From Prosopocoilus inquinatus (Eukaryota; Arthropoda; Insecta; Coleoptera; Lucanidae): a stretch of 64,000 nt of DNA. Below the pieces are notes generated by a model. The model ran no database searches and was not told where the DNA came from. It worked only from the letters and a program-made list of their open reading frames with translations. The translations under genes were made by a program, and so were the position numbers. Of this stretch, positions 53,751-64,000 are shown in pieces (within the stretch, counting starts at the first letter, position 1; every line of letters starts with the position of its first letter). Location: NCBI GenBank assembly GCA_036172665.1, contig CM069874.1, forward strand, positions 51,690,707-51,754,706, given 5' to 3'.

Positions 53751-54221
53751 ATCTCAAGGTTTTTCTGGTTTCTTTATAATTACAAGATTATGACACCAAT
53801 CAATTGGTTCACTAACTTTAGCTATTATTTCCCTAGCTTCTAAATTATCTAATCATTCTTTTAATGTAGGTTTCATACTTTCAGGCACTCTTCTAATTGG
53901 TTTTATTACTGATTGTTCTCCCTCTTTTAATTTTATTTAATATTGATCTTGATTTCTCCCAAGACAAAAAATAAATTTTTGTTTTCATTAATAAAATTCT
54001 TTTTCCTTTCTTCATTCTTTGTATAAGTTCAAAGTTTAATGCAATCTGACAATCCTAGAACTGGAAACTAGGAGTACCTAATACAAGAAACTTAACTTCC
54101 TTGACATTATCATTAACAGAACACTTTAATACAACAGACCCTAAAGGCGTTAACTTGCCACCTCCAAATGCTACAAGCATAGTACGAGTATTTTGCATTT
54201 GCAAAGTTTTATATTTCTCCT

Positions 54222-54981
54222 TTAGTTTTTTTGCCTACCTGAAAAGAATTCTAAGTCATTTGTATTTTTACAACAGAAATAATTTACATAAAGTGGTTCA
54301 TCGTGTTTTCTTTCTTCTTCCTGTTCTTTTTCTTCTTCTACTTCATCAATGTTTTTATTTTTGGTGATGAAATTACCATTTCTTGTAATCTTGAAGAAGC
54401 ATGCACTGGCAAAATGACACAACGTGCACACTTGGACGCTGGACAGCTTCCTTTCCCGTGGCTTTTGGAACATCTTCCACAAATAAATTTTGTAATATCA
54501 CGAGAATTAGTAAACCTTGCATTTCGAGTTTGCTTGAATTCTTGCTACTTCAGTTGCTCTACTTTGATCAACGGCTTTTGAAAATGATAGATTCGGCTCT
54601 CATAATAATTTGTCTTGTAAAGACAGAGCATTGATGCCGGTAACAATCCTATCACGTATTAATGATTCTTCTTGTTCTCCAAATTCACAAAGTTTGGTCT
54701 TCCCTTTGAGCACGTGAAAAGAACTTAAAGCGCTCATAACCCAAATTTTTATGTGGAATGTAGTATTTTCCAAATGTATCTATGACGATGTCATACTTTT
54801 TACGATCATTGTTAGATAAGTCAAAATTATTAAAGATATCTAAAGCATCTTCACCAGCAACATTAAGTAAAATAGCTACCTTATGTTCGTCATTTTTTTT
54901 ATCACAACCGGTAGCTTTTAAAAATATTTGAAATTGCTGCTTGACCTTTCTCCAATTTGTTCCATCTTCTTGACGGATCAA
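54222..54981 (-). pseudogene. Gypsy Gag remnant
   Basis: 54981-54685 reads NWRKVKQQFQIFLKATG, then EHKVAILLNVAGEDALDIFN and YERFKFFSRAQREDQ, typical of the capsid region of this gypsy group. 54482-54380 holds a Cys/His-rich stretch (VCTLCHFASACFFK) that fits a degenerate zinc knuckle. It is out of frame with the first part. Confidence 0.72.
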
Positions 54982-55107
54982 ATGACCAAGCGGGTTGAAT
55001 ATTCCGTTTATTTTAATTTTTACACTGTAAGCTTCGAATTTTCCGCTATTTTATCAAACTTTTTATTATCTCACACGAAGTTTTATTCAAAACGAATTCA
55101 CACTTGA

Positions 55108-55170
55108 CACCATGTTTAAAATGTGATTTATTTATTATCCGTTTTTAGAACAATAGAACACTATAGTATA
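55108..55170 (-). repeat. 5' LTR remnant of the degraded gypsy element
   Basis: Matches the outer 65 bp of the left LTR (AAAATGTGATTTATTTATTATCCG, then a diverged ACAA-GA-CATACTATA block). Similarity is lost beyond, so the LTR is truncated or replaced. Confidence 0.6.
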
Positions 55171-56029
55171 CATTTTTATGTTTATGTAATGCATAATAGT
55201 TGAAAGTTGTTGTACAGCGAAACTTTTTTAATTCATTCCCTCCGGAAATTTGTAAACCAAAACTTGAAGTTTTGTTAGTTCTACCAAATGGAATACTCTG
55301 TATACACCAAAATAATTTTAAAATGAGCTCCACATGAAACAAAGAGAGGTATGAAGGAAGCCGCTTTAAGTGGAACATCTATACATAAAGTTGACGTATT
55401 TACCAACATTTGTTAATTTTGTACAAGTAATTACATTTAGTTATTTTTACCTCCTCTTTGGACCTTAAAAAATAATTACCTTAAGTCTATCACTTCCCGC
55501 GGATAGTTTCAAGGGAATACTGCAAATACACACATAAAAATTTTTGGGATTAATTGTAATCTGCCCATTCGGGTTAAGTATGGATAAACTTGATAAAAGT
55601 TGTTAATCTTCATCGAATTTGGCGTTATTGTTCTCGTTTTCCGACTAAATTGTATCTAAAAGTGAGTATTTATTCCAACAAGAATAAGCCTAACTCTGCT
55701 CTATTACATACGTTTAAATGGTAAACATCCTAACTCCGTTTTTCGTAACTTCCCAAACGGATGGACGCGAGGGAACACCGAAAAAGTGTTCCCTGGCGTC
55801 CAGAAAATGTTAGAATTAACTCCAGATTTTTATCAGTGTAGTTAAAAAGTTGTATTGCCTTATAGCTAAGAAGACTAATGAAACTAAGACGTACTCTATA
55901 TATTATGAAACTAGAAAACATAAAGCAATAGGTACTTTAGACATTTGTAACGAATTACTCAAAATAAATAAGGAGACAAGTATATAAGGGAAGTTATCAT
56001 TTGATTGCAGCTGCACAATTAAGTAATAA
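55171..56029. other. Spacer, no gene recognised
   Basis: Nothing supportable. Confidence 0.4.
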
Positions 56030-56839
56030 CCAGGGAAAAGAATTAGGGCCACTTGTTCCGCGAACGGTACGAACATTTAGTACTCGGAATGTATCAGCTT
56101 CACCCTCGCATTGCGTACTTCAGCGTTTCCCAAACTTTTAGGTTTCGCGAGCCCCTTTTCAACTCTGTTATGATTCACGCCCCCCACCCCTCTCCGTCGA
56201 ATCTCGAACTTGAATTCTGATGCTAAACGATTATCAAATACTTTCACAATATTTTTTAAATAATTCAGATTCATTCTTACATTTCATAACTGACAGGAAA
56301 AGCACATTTGTTTTATTGAAGCTTGTTTGCATATCTTGAAATACATTCACATTTTTTTTTTCTAAAACTAAATATTTATATGTATCTTCAAATTAAAAAA
56401 AAAAAACTCACTGTATAGTACACTCGCGAGCATTAAATTTTGGTCGTCACTGTCAATAAAAATATTTAAAGAGACTATACCTAGCATTCAAAATAAAGAC
56501 ACGAATCTCCTTAGTTTTAATAAAATACAAGTTCAGTGATAACCTTTGCCAACTTATTAACGACGACAAAAATTTATTGCTCCCAACTGTATGTATATGC
56601 AATCTCTTGCAAAAAATAATATGATAAATTAGCTGCAGTTTGCGTTCAATTTTATTATATTTATTTTGCTGCGCCCCTCTTTGAAGACTTACGCCCCACA
56701 GTGTAGGAAACGCTGGCGTACTTCCTCTCCCACTCAACAGCATTTCGATGCATCGGAGCTGCGGAAAGGTGGCAGGAGTAAATAGTACATTTGGCATAAA
56801 AAACGTCCAACACTAAGTGGTCCGAATTCTTTTCCCTGG
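56030..56839. mobile_element. TIR element with CCAGGGAAAAGAATT ends, host of a hAT MITE
   Basis: Left end CCAGGGAAAAGAATTAGGGC and right end with the inverse CCAGGGAAAAGAATTCGGAC; the similarity extends about 25-30 bp. TAATAA flanks both sides (56024-56029 and 56840-56845). The target could be TAA, as in PIF/Harbinger-type elements, or TAATAA. Without the inner hAT MITE and its target copy it is about 207 bp. Confidence 0.7.
56121..56715. mobile_element. hAT-type MITE, 595 bp
   Basis: It starts CAGCGTTTCCCAAACTTTT and ends GGAAACGCTG, giving a 10-bp terminal inverted repeat of the hAT type. It is flanked by a perfect 8-bp target duplication GCGTACTT (56113-56120 and 56716-56723), which is diagnostic for hAT. 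No transposase; interior AT-rich. Confidence 0.9.
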
Positions 56840-56845
56840 TAATAA

Positions 56846-58337
56846 CGTACGTGATTTATGTGCTGTAACAATAACAATGTTACAATGATGTTAATAACAG
56901 GAGCCAAAGTGAACAGTGGATAAAATAACAGGTTCTGTAACTCCTTGTTAGGTAACATTTTTAAAAGTAGTAATAACGTATGAAGACCAAATACTTAGGT
57001 CGATCGTTCAACTTGCTAATAAACTTCCCAATAACGTTATTTGGCGAATAAGTTGAATTTTATGAATGGTTGTCACGGTGTCATGATCGGGCCTGGTCCA
57101 ATATTTTATTTTTGAAATATGCCGAGAATAAAGTCATGTCCGCCATCAACACCAAAGGATATCGCACAAACGTGAACATGTCGTTTCGGAAACCTTTAAT
57201 ACAGGGTGTTCTTTTACTGTGTGCAAATAAAAACAGTTAAGTGTAAGTACATGAAATGCTATCCTGTGGGTATTTTTTGGTAGCTACCGTATCATAGCCG
57301 AAAAAATCGGAGGTACCACTTGTTTAGAACTACTGAAATGTACGAGAAAGAAATATTTAGCAAGATCAATGACGCCTACCTCTTGGTATGAACATGCCCA
57401 CCGATACCGCACCCGATCATCAACGCAAAGTTTAGTAATATTAATCACTGATAGCGTTTCTTAATTATTTTATTTAAAATTTTAATTCACTAAGCGAAGT
57501 AATGTTACATTTATTTGTTTTACGATATCAAGTAATCGATGTGTAAGAATCCGAAAATTTCAACCTGTATATTGTGAAAAATATTCAATTTCTTTCCCGT
57601 ATCATGTAGACATTAAGAATTGTGAGATCTGCGTGTTGACAGTTAGTTTTCACGAGAAAAATAATATGATTGCTTATCTTTTGCGTTACATTTTTAAGAT
57701 TAATTAAGCACGTACTGTTAACTCAGCATCCTAGGCCCAGGTCTGAGAGCGTGGGAAGTTATAAAAAAATATTGCAAAATGACATTGTTAGGCCATCTAG
57801 TTTTGAGAGCATCTTGAGTAGAAGCTCAACCCTGGAGCACGGGGAGGAAGATGCGAGATAATTCATAAAAAACGTTAACATTTGATTTTTCAGTTAGTTA
57901 ATCCGCGGACCTTCAGCTTGTGAAAAGCTCGCGTTTCCTCCCATACCGGGCGACTTCAATTTTAATTTTATTTTTAATTCAATTTAGATTCAGTAAATTT
58001 TCTCCAAGTTTAAAATTCGCGAACGGAAGGCAGAAGCTTTCCCCGGGTAGTGATATTTGTTTGCTTAAAAACCGTCCGAACATAGTATCTTATTTGTTTT
58101 ATATAAAGTCACTGTGTTTCTTGAATTTTTGGATTACGAGAAGATCTTTCGATTCAGTTTGGTAAGCTAACAGACCGCTTAAAAACTAATTTTTGCAATC
58201 GAAAGTGCAATCCTTGTTTTGTTTTGTTAAAGTTATTTTATGGGTAAAGTTTATTTTTTACATTATTGAAGTGAAGTTACATTTATTTATTTTAATAAAT
58301 CCAGGCGCATTATGAACGCGTTTAAAATGTTTTGATT
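56846..58337. other. AT-rich region, no gene recognised
   Basis: ACAGGGTGTTC at about 57202 resembles a left end of a TA element without a partner. Nothing else is identified. Confidence 0.4.
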
Positions 58338-58474
58338 GGCCGCCTTTTGAATGACAACGCGAAGATAGGTCAGTATTTAACTTGACCTTGTGCATGAACG
58401 ATGTCGTAAATCGTTCATGCACAAGGTCAAGTTAAATACTGACCTATCTTCGCGTTGTCATTCAAAAGGCGGCC
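58338..58474. repeat. Perfect 64-bp inverted repeat with a 9-nt spacer
   Basis: Left arm 58338-58401, spacer 58402-58410, right arm 58411-58474; all 64 positions pair. It would form a very stable hairpin as RNA. Arms begin GGCCGCCTTTTGAATG. It is not flanked by an evident target duplication. It may be a tiny fold-back element, a small-RNA source, or a cloning/assembly fold-back. Confidence 0.9.
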
Positions 58475-58701
58475 GCGAGAGTTAGGCCACAATCCACTCA
58501 TTAGCTATGCCAGCAGTTCTCAAACGGTTTGGTGAAAATCTGCCATTGCATTTTATTCGAAACAAACTTTTTGTCAAGGACATATGAGTTTAGTCGTTGT
58601 CTTTTATGGTGATGTGTTATAGATAATACCAGACAACAGATAATTTCGTTTACATTAAATTTTTTTTATTATTTCATTTATTAACTTAAAATAAGATTCT
58701 G
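58475..58701. other. Spacer
   Basis: Nothing identified. Confidence 0.3.
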
Positions 58702-58703
58702 TA

Positions 58704-60467
58704 CAGGGTGGATTAATTTCGATGTCTCTTATGGGCATCTTCGTAACTATAAGAGATAGAAAAAAACTAGTGGCCAAGTCTCGATCTCTTTTTTGAATAT
58801 TAAGTCAATAGCATAAACAAAAATTGGCTATCTTCTTTTGTTTTCAAGTTATGGGCAAAAATTGATATTTTCGACTTTTCGTTTCTCGGTGATATCTCGC
58901 TTATTTTTAGAGATATTAGAAAACTGTTTGATCATTATTAGGACACTTTTTGGAATACATTTCAGTGGTGTAGTTGTTTTTTTAATATTTACTTAAATTT
59001 TCAAGTTATGACATAAAGTTGTATTTTTTTAAATAGAAATCATAGTAGGCAATGCCCTTATTAAATAGATTTTTTTTTCTGTTTTCAAAAATATATACTA
59101 TATTTATTTATTTATATTAAATATTAACGAACTTTCAAACCTTTAGACAGTTTTGGCCTCGTAAAGAATTTTATATTCACTTTATTTTACAAAAATTCCG
59201 TTTGAGAAATGTAGCACCCATCGCGACCGATCTGTCAAAAGTTTTTTTGTTTTTATTAAATCTGAATGCACGCAAATTTAGTTTGATACATGTCCGATTT
59301 TGTTTATATTTTAGTATTTGTGTATTTGTTTTTGTTTTTCGTGTTTTTAATAAAATATAACTCAAGAGAAACAAAAAAGTAAAGCTTAATTTAGTTCTAA
59401 TTTAGTTATTATTATCTTTATGTTTATCCGAGAAACTTGTATTTTAGTGCAAAATCATGTTATCTTTTCGCTTCTTTTGACAACTTCTTTATTTACATTT
59501 TTTCACTCCTGATAAAACTATGAAGCGATAGTGAAACGTAGAGTGTTCTTGCGATTTCACAGTGTCCGTTTTAAAGCTTAAAAACTATTTTCTCTCACAT
59601 ATTTCATCGAACAAGAGTCGACTTCAATTATAAATGTTTTATAGAAGTCGTTTCTTGTCCGATGGAAATTGTATGAAAATTGTTTTCAATTTTAAAAAGA
59701 TATTGTGAAAATTACAGGAACGTTCAACGTTTCTTCCTAACGAAGCTATAAACGTGCAATTTTGACTGTTTAAAGATTGAAAACAATTTTTCTATAAATT
59801 GAATGATAAACTCATTTTCAATAGAAAGTCAGACAGGAACTCTTATCAGAACGGTCGCTCAAAACGATAAAACGGAAATTTGTAAATTAACGCGAATACA
59901 AAATTATTTACGCAGCCAAAACTTTGAGAATATTTGAAAGCTCGTTAAAATTTAATAAAATAAAAAATCGGCTCCGTATTGAACTCAGCCTACTGAGACT
60001 AGGACATTTACGCAAGGATAATAATAAAAATGACAGTTTTTCCTATTAATTATAAGAAATAAACCCAACAAAGTATATATTTTTGAAAACAGAAAGAAAA
60101 TCTCTATTTAATGAGGGCACTGCCTACTATGATTTCTATTTAAAAAAATATAACTTTATGTTATAACTTGAAAATTTAGGTAAATATTAAAAAAGCAACT
60201 ACACCACTGAATTGTATTCCAAAAAGTGTCCTAATAATGATCAAAGAGTTTTCTAATATCTCTAAAAATAAACGAGATATGACCGAAAAACGAAAAATCG
60301 AAAATGTCAATTTTTGCCCATAACTTGAAAACAAAAGAAGATAGCCAATTTCTGTTTACGCTTTTGACTTAATCTCCAAAAAAGAGATGGAGACTTGGCC
60401 ACTAGCTTTTTCTATCTCTTATAGTTACGGAGATGCCCATAAGAGACATCGAAATTAATCCACCCTG
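58704..60467. mobile_element. Palindromic TA MITE with PLE sequence inside
   Basis: Ends CAGGGTGGATTAATTTCGA on both sides with TA at 58702-58703 and 60468-60469. The arms 58704-59100 and about 60074-60467 are inverted copies of each other, and the same family as 14374-14997. The central 59101-60073 contains family-specific sequence near 59985-60073 and inserted PLE terminal fragments. Confidence 0.85.
59380..59830. mobile_element. Two inverted PLE terminal fragments
   Basis: 59400-59640 matches the PLE terminus at 36150-36390 (plus strand), including a decayed hammerhead-like block at 59504-59545 with CTGATAA in place of CTGANGA. 59640-59800 carries a second, inverted and more decayed terminal piece with GGACAAGAAACGACTTC-like sequence on its minus strand. 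Both lie inside the MITE loop. Confidence 0.6.
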
Positions 60468-60469
60468 TA

Positions 60470-62850
60470 CATTAGAATTCATTTTTTTTCACCTCTTATG
60501 AAACATCCAATACTATACACTTAGGTAACTTAACTGCACTTCTTTGTTGACGTATGTAAGGCTGCCCCATACTTAAAACTATATCGACATTTAATTTTTC
60601 AAATTAGTCCAATTAATTATTTATTAATATTAATAAAAACAAATAAATTTACATGCGTTTATGTAAATAATATGCACGTTCACCTGTACGCATTGTTCAC
60701 TAAAGCATACATATGAGCTGTGCATACAAGTATTATGTAAATAGGCATAATGCATAAGTATAAAGAATACGTTCCGAAGAGGCGCGCGCTCTTTTTTCAC
60801 GTTTATTTTTCGTTTTGACCAAGTCGGTTCCTCCGAGGTCCGGGCCTCAGAACTTGTCTGGTTAACACCGTCCATAAAGTTTCTCACGTTTTATTATTAA
60901 TGAACTAAACGGACAACAACTCGGTTCATTTTTAATCATAAAAACCAACAGCCATAACTTATTTATCATAATAATTTGTGAACGCTACAGTTGACAACTT
61001 CTCGTTTGTAACTGGCACGCTGCCTTTTTATTTTTCGATTATCTTTTACGATCATTTACATAAAACTATTATTGCGCAGGTAGATCAACTATTTATGGCT
61101 GCTGTAAATCGGCTGGATTTCTTGAAAATCGTAGGACGTAGCTTCAGTTGCTGCTCATCGCTTGTTGTTGTTATTATCTCATTTGATTTGCTTTTACGAG
61201 GAGTTGTTGATAAGCACTTAGCCTCTAAAAAAATGATAATATTTGAAAAATGTTATTTATTCATCGCAGCCATCTTTTTAACATATTTCTAATTTTGATC
61301 AACTTTTTGCATTGCGAATGAACTATACCAATTTCTTAAGATGTTTCAGTAATAAGTAAAGAGGACATTTAAGTCGTAAAAAAGTCAAAAAGAGGTTCCT
61401 AATCTAGGTGACTTAATTATTAAATTAGGTTTTTCTTTTCTCATTGTGGCTACTTAAAAAGCTCCAATAAAATTGTATAAAACTATAAGATTAAAGCCAT
61501 CATCCGGAAATTTATATAAAATTAAACTGCCATGTTTTTCACGTTGTGTTAAATCGCTGCGTTCATCAGATCGTTCAGCCGATCCAAGAACGTTTTTCAA
61601 CGTACCAGGGTGTTTGTGAATTAAGTGCAGAAATTTTAACCTGTAATACATCACCATAAATGGCAACGTTTCAATTTACATGTCCTGTATTTACAACAGT
61701 TTTACACATTTCGAGAAAATCGAAGTTGAAAATCGGCCAACAAATAATCGTACGTCTATGTTTTCGAGGTAGGTCAAAAAAAGGAAATTTTATTGAAACA
61801 AAAAACAGAAGTGCAACTGAGCAGTGACCTTTGTCGAAACGAAGAGGCCAACAAAAGCGTTTTTTAACGTTGCAATAAGTCGTGTTACAGCTGAGTGAAA
61901 GAATTTGCTTCATTTTTTATGAATATGACACACAATTTATTGCTCTGTATTCTTTCGGATCAACGGTTTAGTTTGTGAAAAGTGATTGAACTAGTTAAAG
62001 CTAAATGTGATTACTATCTACATAGTATTATTACTTATTAATATGGCGCAATTCACAAACGGCGAGATAACGGCATTTCAGAGGAGTGTATTCATAATAC
62101 CGCCGACAGTTTTTGCGCTAATCCTGACATGCACACGAACACAAGAATCGCTTTTTCGCCGAGCTCGTTTGTGTGTCGCTAATGATGGACGCCAGGTCGC
62201 ACAATCCTTATAAACATTTCTAAATGCCCAATAGTGGACGTTTGTTTGAATGTGATCCTCCACACAAATGATATTCGATGTGTGTGTCTTGCGTGTTAGT
62301 CATTCTCGCGATCTTCTCAGATTCTTTTTGTTTTTTCACGAGTGTCAAATAAGGGACAGATAAAGGAATTTTCTTTTTGTTATACGATTTTTTTACTGTA
62401 TTTTTTTCGTGTTTTTTTGTGCTGTCCGCGTACTGTGGTTAAACATTTTGCACATGTTTTGCAAACACCCTGTCTTGTGTGTGGTAAGTCAGTCAATGGT
62501 TGACACTGGTTGAACACGCCCAACGACTTTCATTATTATAGATTTGTTCCAACTGTTCGAAGAACCGTACATTGTATCTACAATTAGGAGCATGCGCATT
62601 AAACAAATTGACTTGAGGATTGAAAGACACACGTTTTGTTTGTTGAGTTGATTGTAAACGCAAAGTAGAAAAACATATTATTTAAATAACAAATTTAATA
62701 TTACAACCCTATAACTAGGGTTGCCAGATTTGTTTCAGCCAAATATATGAAATTAAGAAAAAATGGAAGATCAAAAAAATATATAGTAGATAAGATATTT
62801 TTTTAGGCGAAGCCTGCTATCTATTATCACTGAAAAGTTCGGTGAAATTA
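60470..62850. other. AT-rich region, no gene recognised
   Basis: The longest frame (60978-61292 plus) is hydrophobic in places but shows no recognisable family and no start or splice context I can defend. Nothing else identified. Confidence 0.45.
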
Positions 62851-62948
62851 GCCTGCGGTCTAAATTCTCTGAAAATATCGGTGACATTAGAGGAAACTAT
62901 TCTTTTGACTATTTTCAACGAATTTTTCAGTGAATTTAGACCGCAGGC
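62851..62948. repeat. 25-bp inverted repeat (stem-loop)
   Basis: GCCTGCGGTCTAAATTC at 62851 pairs with its inverse ending at 62948, with one mismatch in 25 positions and a loop of about 48 nt. Confidence 0.7.
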
Positions 62949-63420
62949 TTTTGGTGAAATTAAAATGCAGTCTATTTACACTGTATTTACTTTCTTATGG
63001 ACTAAGCAAGGTGTAGTTTCATCTTTTATTTATTATCAAATCTACAAGAAATTAAAGCACAGTTAATAATAAGATGAAAGAAAAATCGCATTTTTTAAGG
63101 TATACGAGCACTAGAGTTGAAGATAACTCGAAATTTATCTTTGACAACACAATCAAAACTGTAAATGGTGTATGAATGAATGTGATTAGATTAGATAAAC
63201 AGAAAAACAGGTCGTAGATGCTACTGACATATTTCGTAATGATTTTTACATTTACACAGTTCTATATAAAAATTCCGAATAAATTTTAACTGAATTTTCC
63301 ACAAATATCATCAGACACGTCGATTTTAGTTTGTTCTTGTTTACATTTTAGTACGAAAATTTCATAAACGGTGCTGGTTAAGTAACAGATTTGATGTCAC
63401 AAATATGTCTTTTTTAAAAC
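62949..63420. other. AT-rich spacer
   Basis: Nothing identified. Confidence 0.35.
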
Positions 63421-63424
63421 CAAC

Positions 63425-64000
63425 ACATACAGCGTTCTCTAAACCTATGTCTTTAATTGAAACCACAAATAGTGTTCAAAAAAAGAAGCAAAATTTGTTA
63501 TATAACTATTGGTCAGATAGCAATAATAACGCAGATAAAATTTATTTTAGTTTTTAATAGAAATTGTTTGAGGGTTGCTGAATGCAGATTAAATGTTCCG
63601 GCGGAGCTTGGTTTTCAACTATTCTCCGACGTTAGAGACCATAAAAGTCATAAAAACGCAGACCATGACCTAATGCACAGATATTGTACTTAAGGCAGGT
63701 CAAGTATCGTGTTGTTTGTTAATTTTAAAAGCAGATACATTTTGTAACTAGGTAAGTTCTTAATAGTTTAAAATATTCTGTGCGTCTTGCATTAATTGAT
63801 AATTAGTTTTCTACTAATCCGTACTTTAACAGTTAAATTTAAAAAATTCAATCTGAAGGCGATCGAAAAGTGGAAATTCTTACATCATATTAATTTTTAA
63901 ATTGCCAATAATCAACTTACAATGTTGATTACTAAAGTTTATTGTATTTGTACGGCAAAAATAAATTAGTTTCTTTATTAAAACTTAAAAAAAAAACTTA
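63425..64000 (+). repeat. Inverted copy of the 50-kb gypsy LTR, cut by the window end
   Basis: It is the reverse complement of about 50150-50765 with many small differences. Landmarks are AACCTATGTCTTTAATTGAAACC near 63443, TTCCGGCGGAGCTTGGTTTTCAAC near 63597, the GCACAGATATTG block near 63675, and ATCAACTTACAATGTTGATTAC near 63910. It continues beyond the window, so it may belong to another gypsy copy or a solo LTR. Confidence 0.8.

Larger units (their letters stand above)
49374..55170 (-). mobile_element. Degraded Ty3/gypsy retrotransposon
   Basis: A minus-strand order of gag (54981-54222), RT (53726-53155), RNase H end (52828-52631), integrase zinc domain (51833-51560) and integrase core (51560-51330) is recognisable through stops and frameshifts. 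The left LTR ends at a purine-rich stretch (AAAATAGGGAAGA on the minus strand, about 50794-50806). The right LTR remnant starts at about 55108 next to TGGTGTCAAGTGTG on the minus strand, a likely primer-binding site. A Tc1/mariner relic interrupts it at 51816-52532. It is a different subfamily from the 18.5-kb element. Confidence 0.8.

Noticed and set aside
60978..61292. 104-codon frame with hydrophobic stretches
   Set aside because: Hydrophobic translation is common from AT-rich DNA; no family signature, no supporting context.
1..64000. CRISPR arrays, operons, tRNA or rRNA genes
   Set aside because: No direct-repeat/spacer structure, cloverleaf with tRNA promoter boxes, or rRNA segment was recognised; the window is eukaryotic.

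Overview
This window looks like a TE-dense, gene-poor stretch of an arthropod nuclear genome, most likely an insect. It is AT-rich, has no bacterial-style gene packing, and shows no host protein-coding gene I can defend. What can be recognised is a museum of eukaryotic mobile elements: two Ty3/gypsy LTR retrotransposons, a copia-type gag remnant, two or more non-LTR retrotransposons, several Penelope-like (PLE) copies with hammerhead-like motifs, Tc1/mariner transposase remnants, a hAT-type MITE, and many TA-flanked fold-back elements with CAGGGTG-like ends. The mix fits a beetle or similar insect, but the species is not determined.

Layout. 1-2.1 kb: AT-rich DNA without a gene. 2.13-4.0 kb: a TA-flanked fold-back element carrying a 157-bp minisatellite. 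4.1-5.7 kb: a decayed non-LTR reverse transcriptase. 6.14-7.6 kb: a 1.46-kb palindromic element. 8.7-9.1 kb, 16.9-17.2 kb and 30.1-30.3 kb: copies of an unnamed repeat (R3), often next to a second one (R1). 10.56-12.93 kb: a CR1/jockey-like LINE with an (ACAAT)n tail. 14.37-15.0 kb: a TA MITE with a relative at 58.7-60.5 kb. 15-16.2 kb: a purine-rich degenerate repeat field.

18.46-25.08 kb is the centrepiece: a nearly intact Ty3/gypsy element on the minus strand, inserted into an R1 copy. Its 325-bp LTRs look identical and it has a 4-bp ATAG target duplication. Gag begins with a SAP-like motif and carries a long array of 11-residue coiled-coil repeats. Pol is reached through a probable -1 frameshift on G-TTA-AAC at the gag stop. 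After protease, RT, RNase H and integrase, Pol continues into a macro domain resembling the ADP-ribosyl hydrolase TARG1/OARD1 and then a CCCH zinc finger. One in-frame TAA interrupts the RT.

26.9-27.9 kb: a mariner-like transposase pseudogene. 28.4-28.9 and 45.6-46.05 kb: two copies of an unnamed ~500-bp repeat (R2). 29.2-29.8 kb: a copia-like gag remnant. 32.18-36.36 kb: two near-identical 5'-truncated PLE copies head-to-head, each ending in a hammerhead-like motif. 36.86-37.77 kb: a palindromic TA element. 38.7-38.96 kb: the end of a second PLE family. 46.8-47.6 kb: a mariner relic with a substituted catalytic Asp. 49.37-55.17 kb: a degraded gypsy element with a Tc1/mariner relic inserted in its integrase. 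Sequence matching its LTR recurs inverted at 63.4-64.0 kb. 56.0-56.85 kb: a hAT MITE with an 8-bp target duplication nested in another TIR element. 58.34-58.47 kb: a perfect 64-bp inverted repeat. The rest is AT-rich DNA in which I see no supportable gene.
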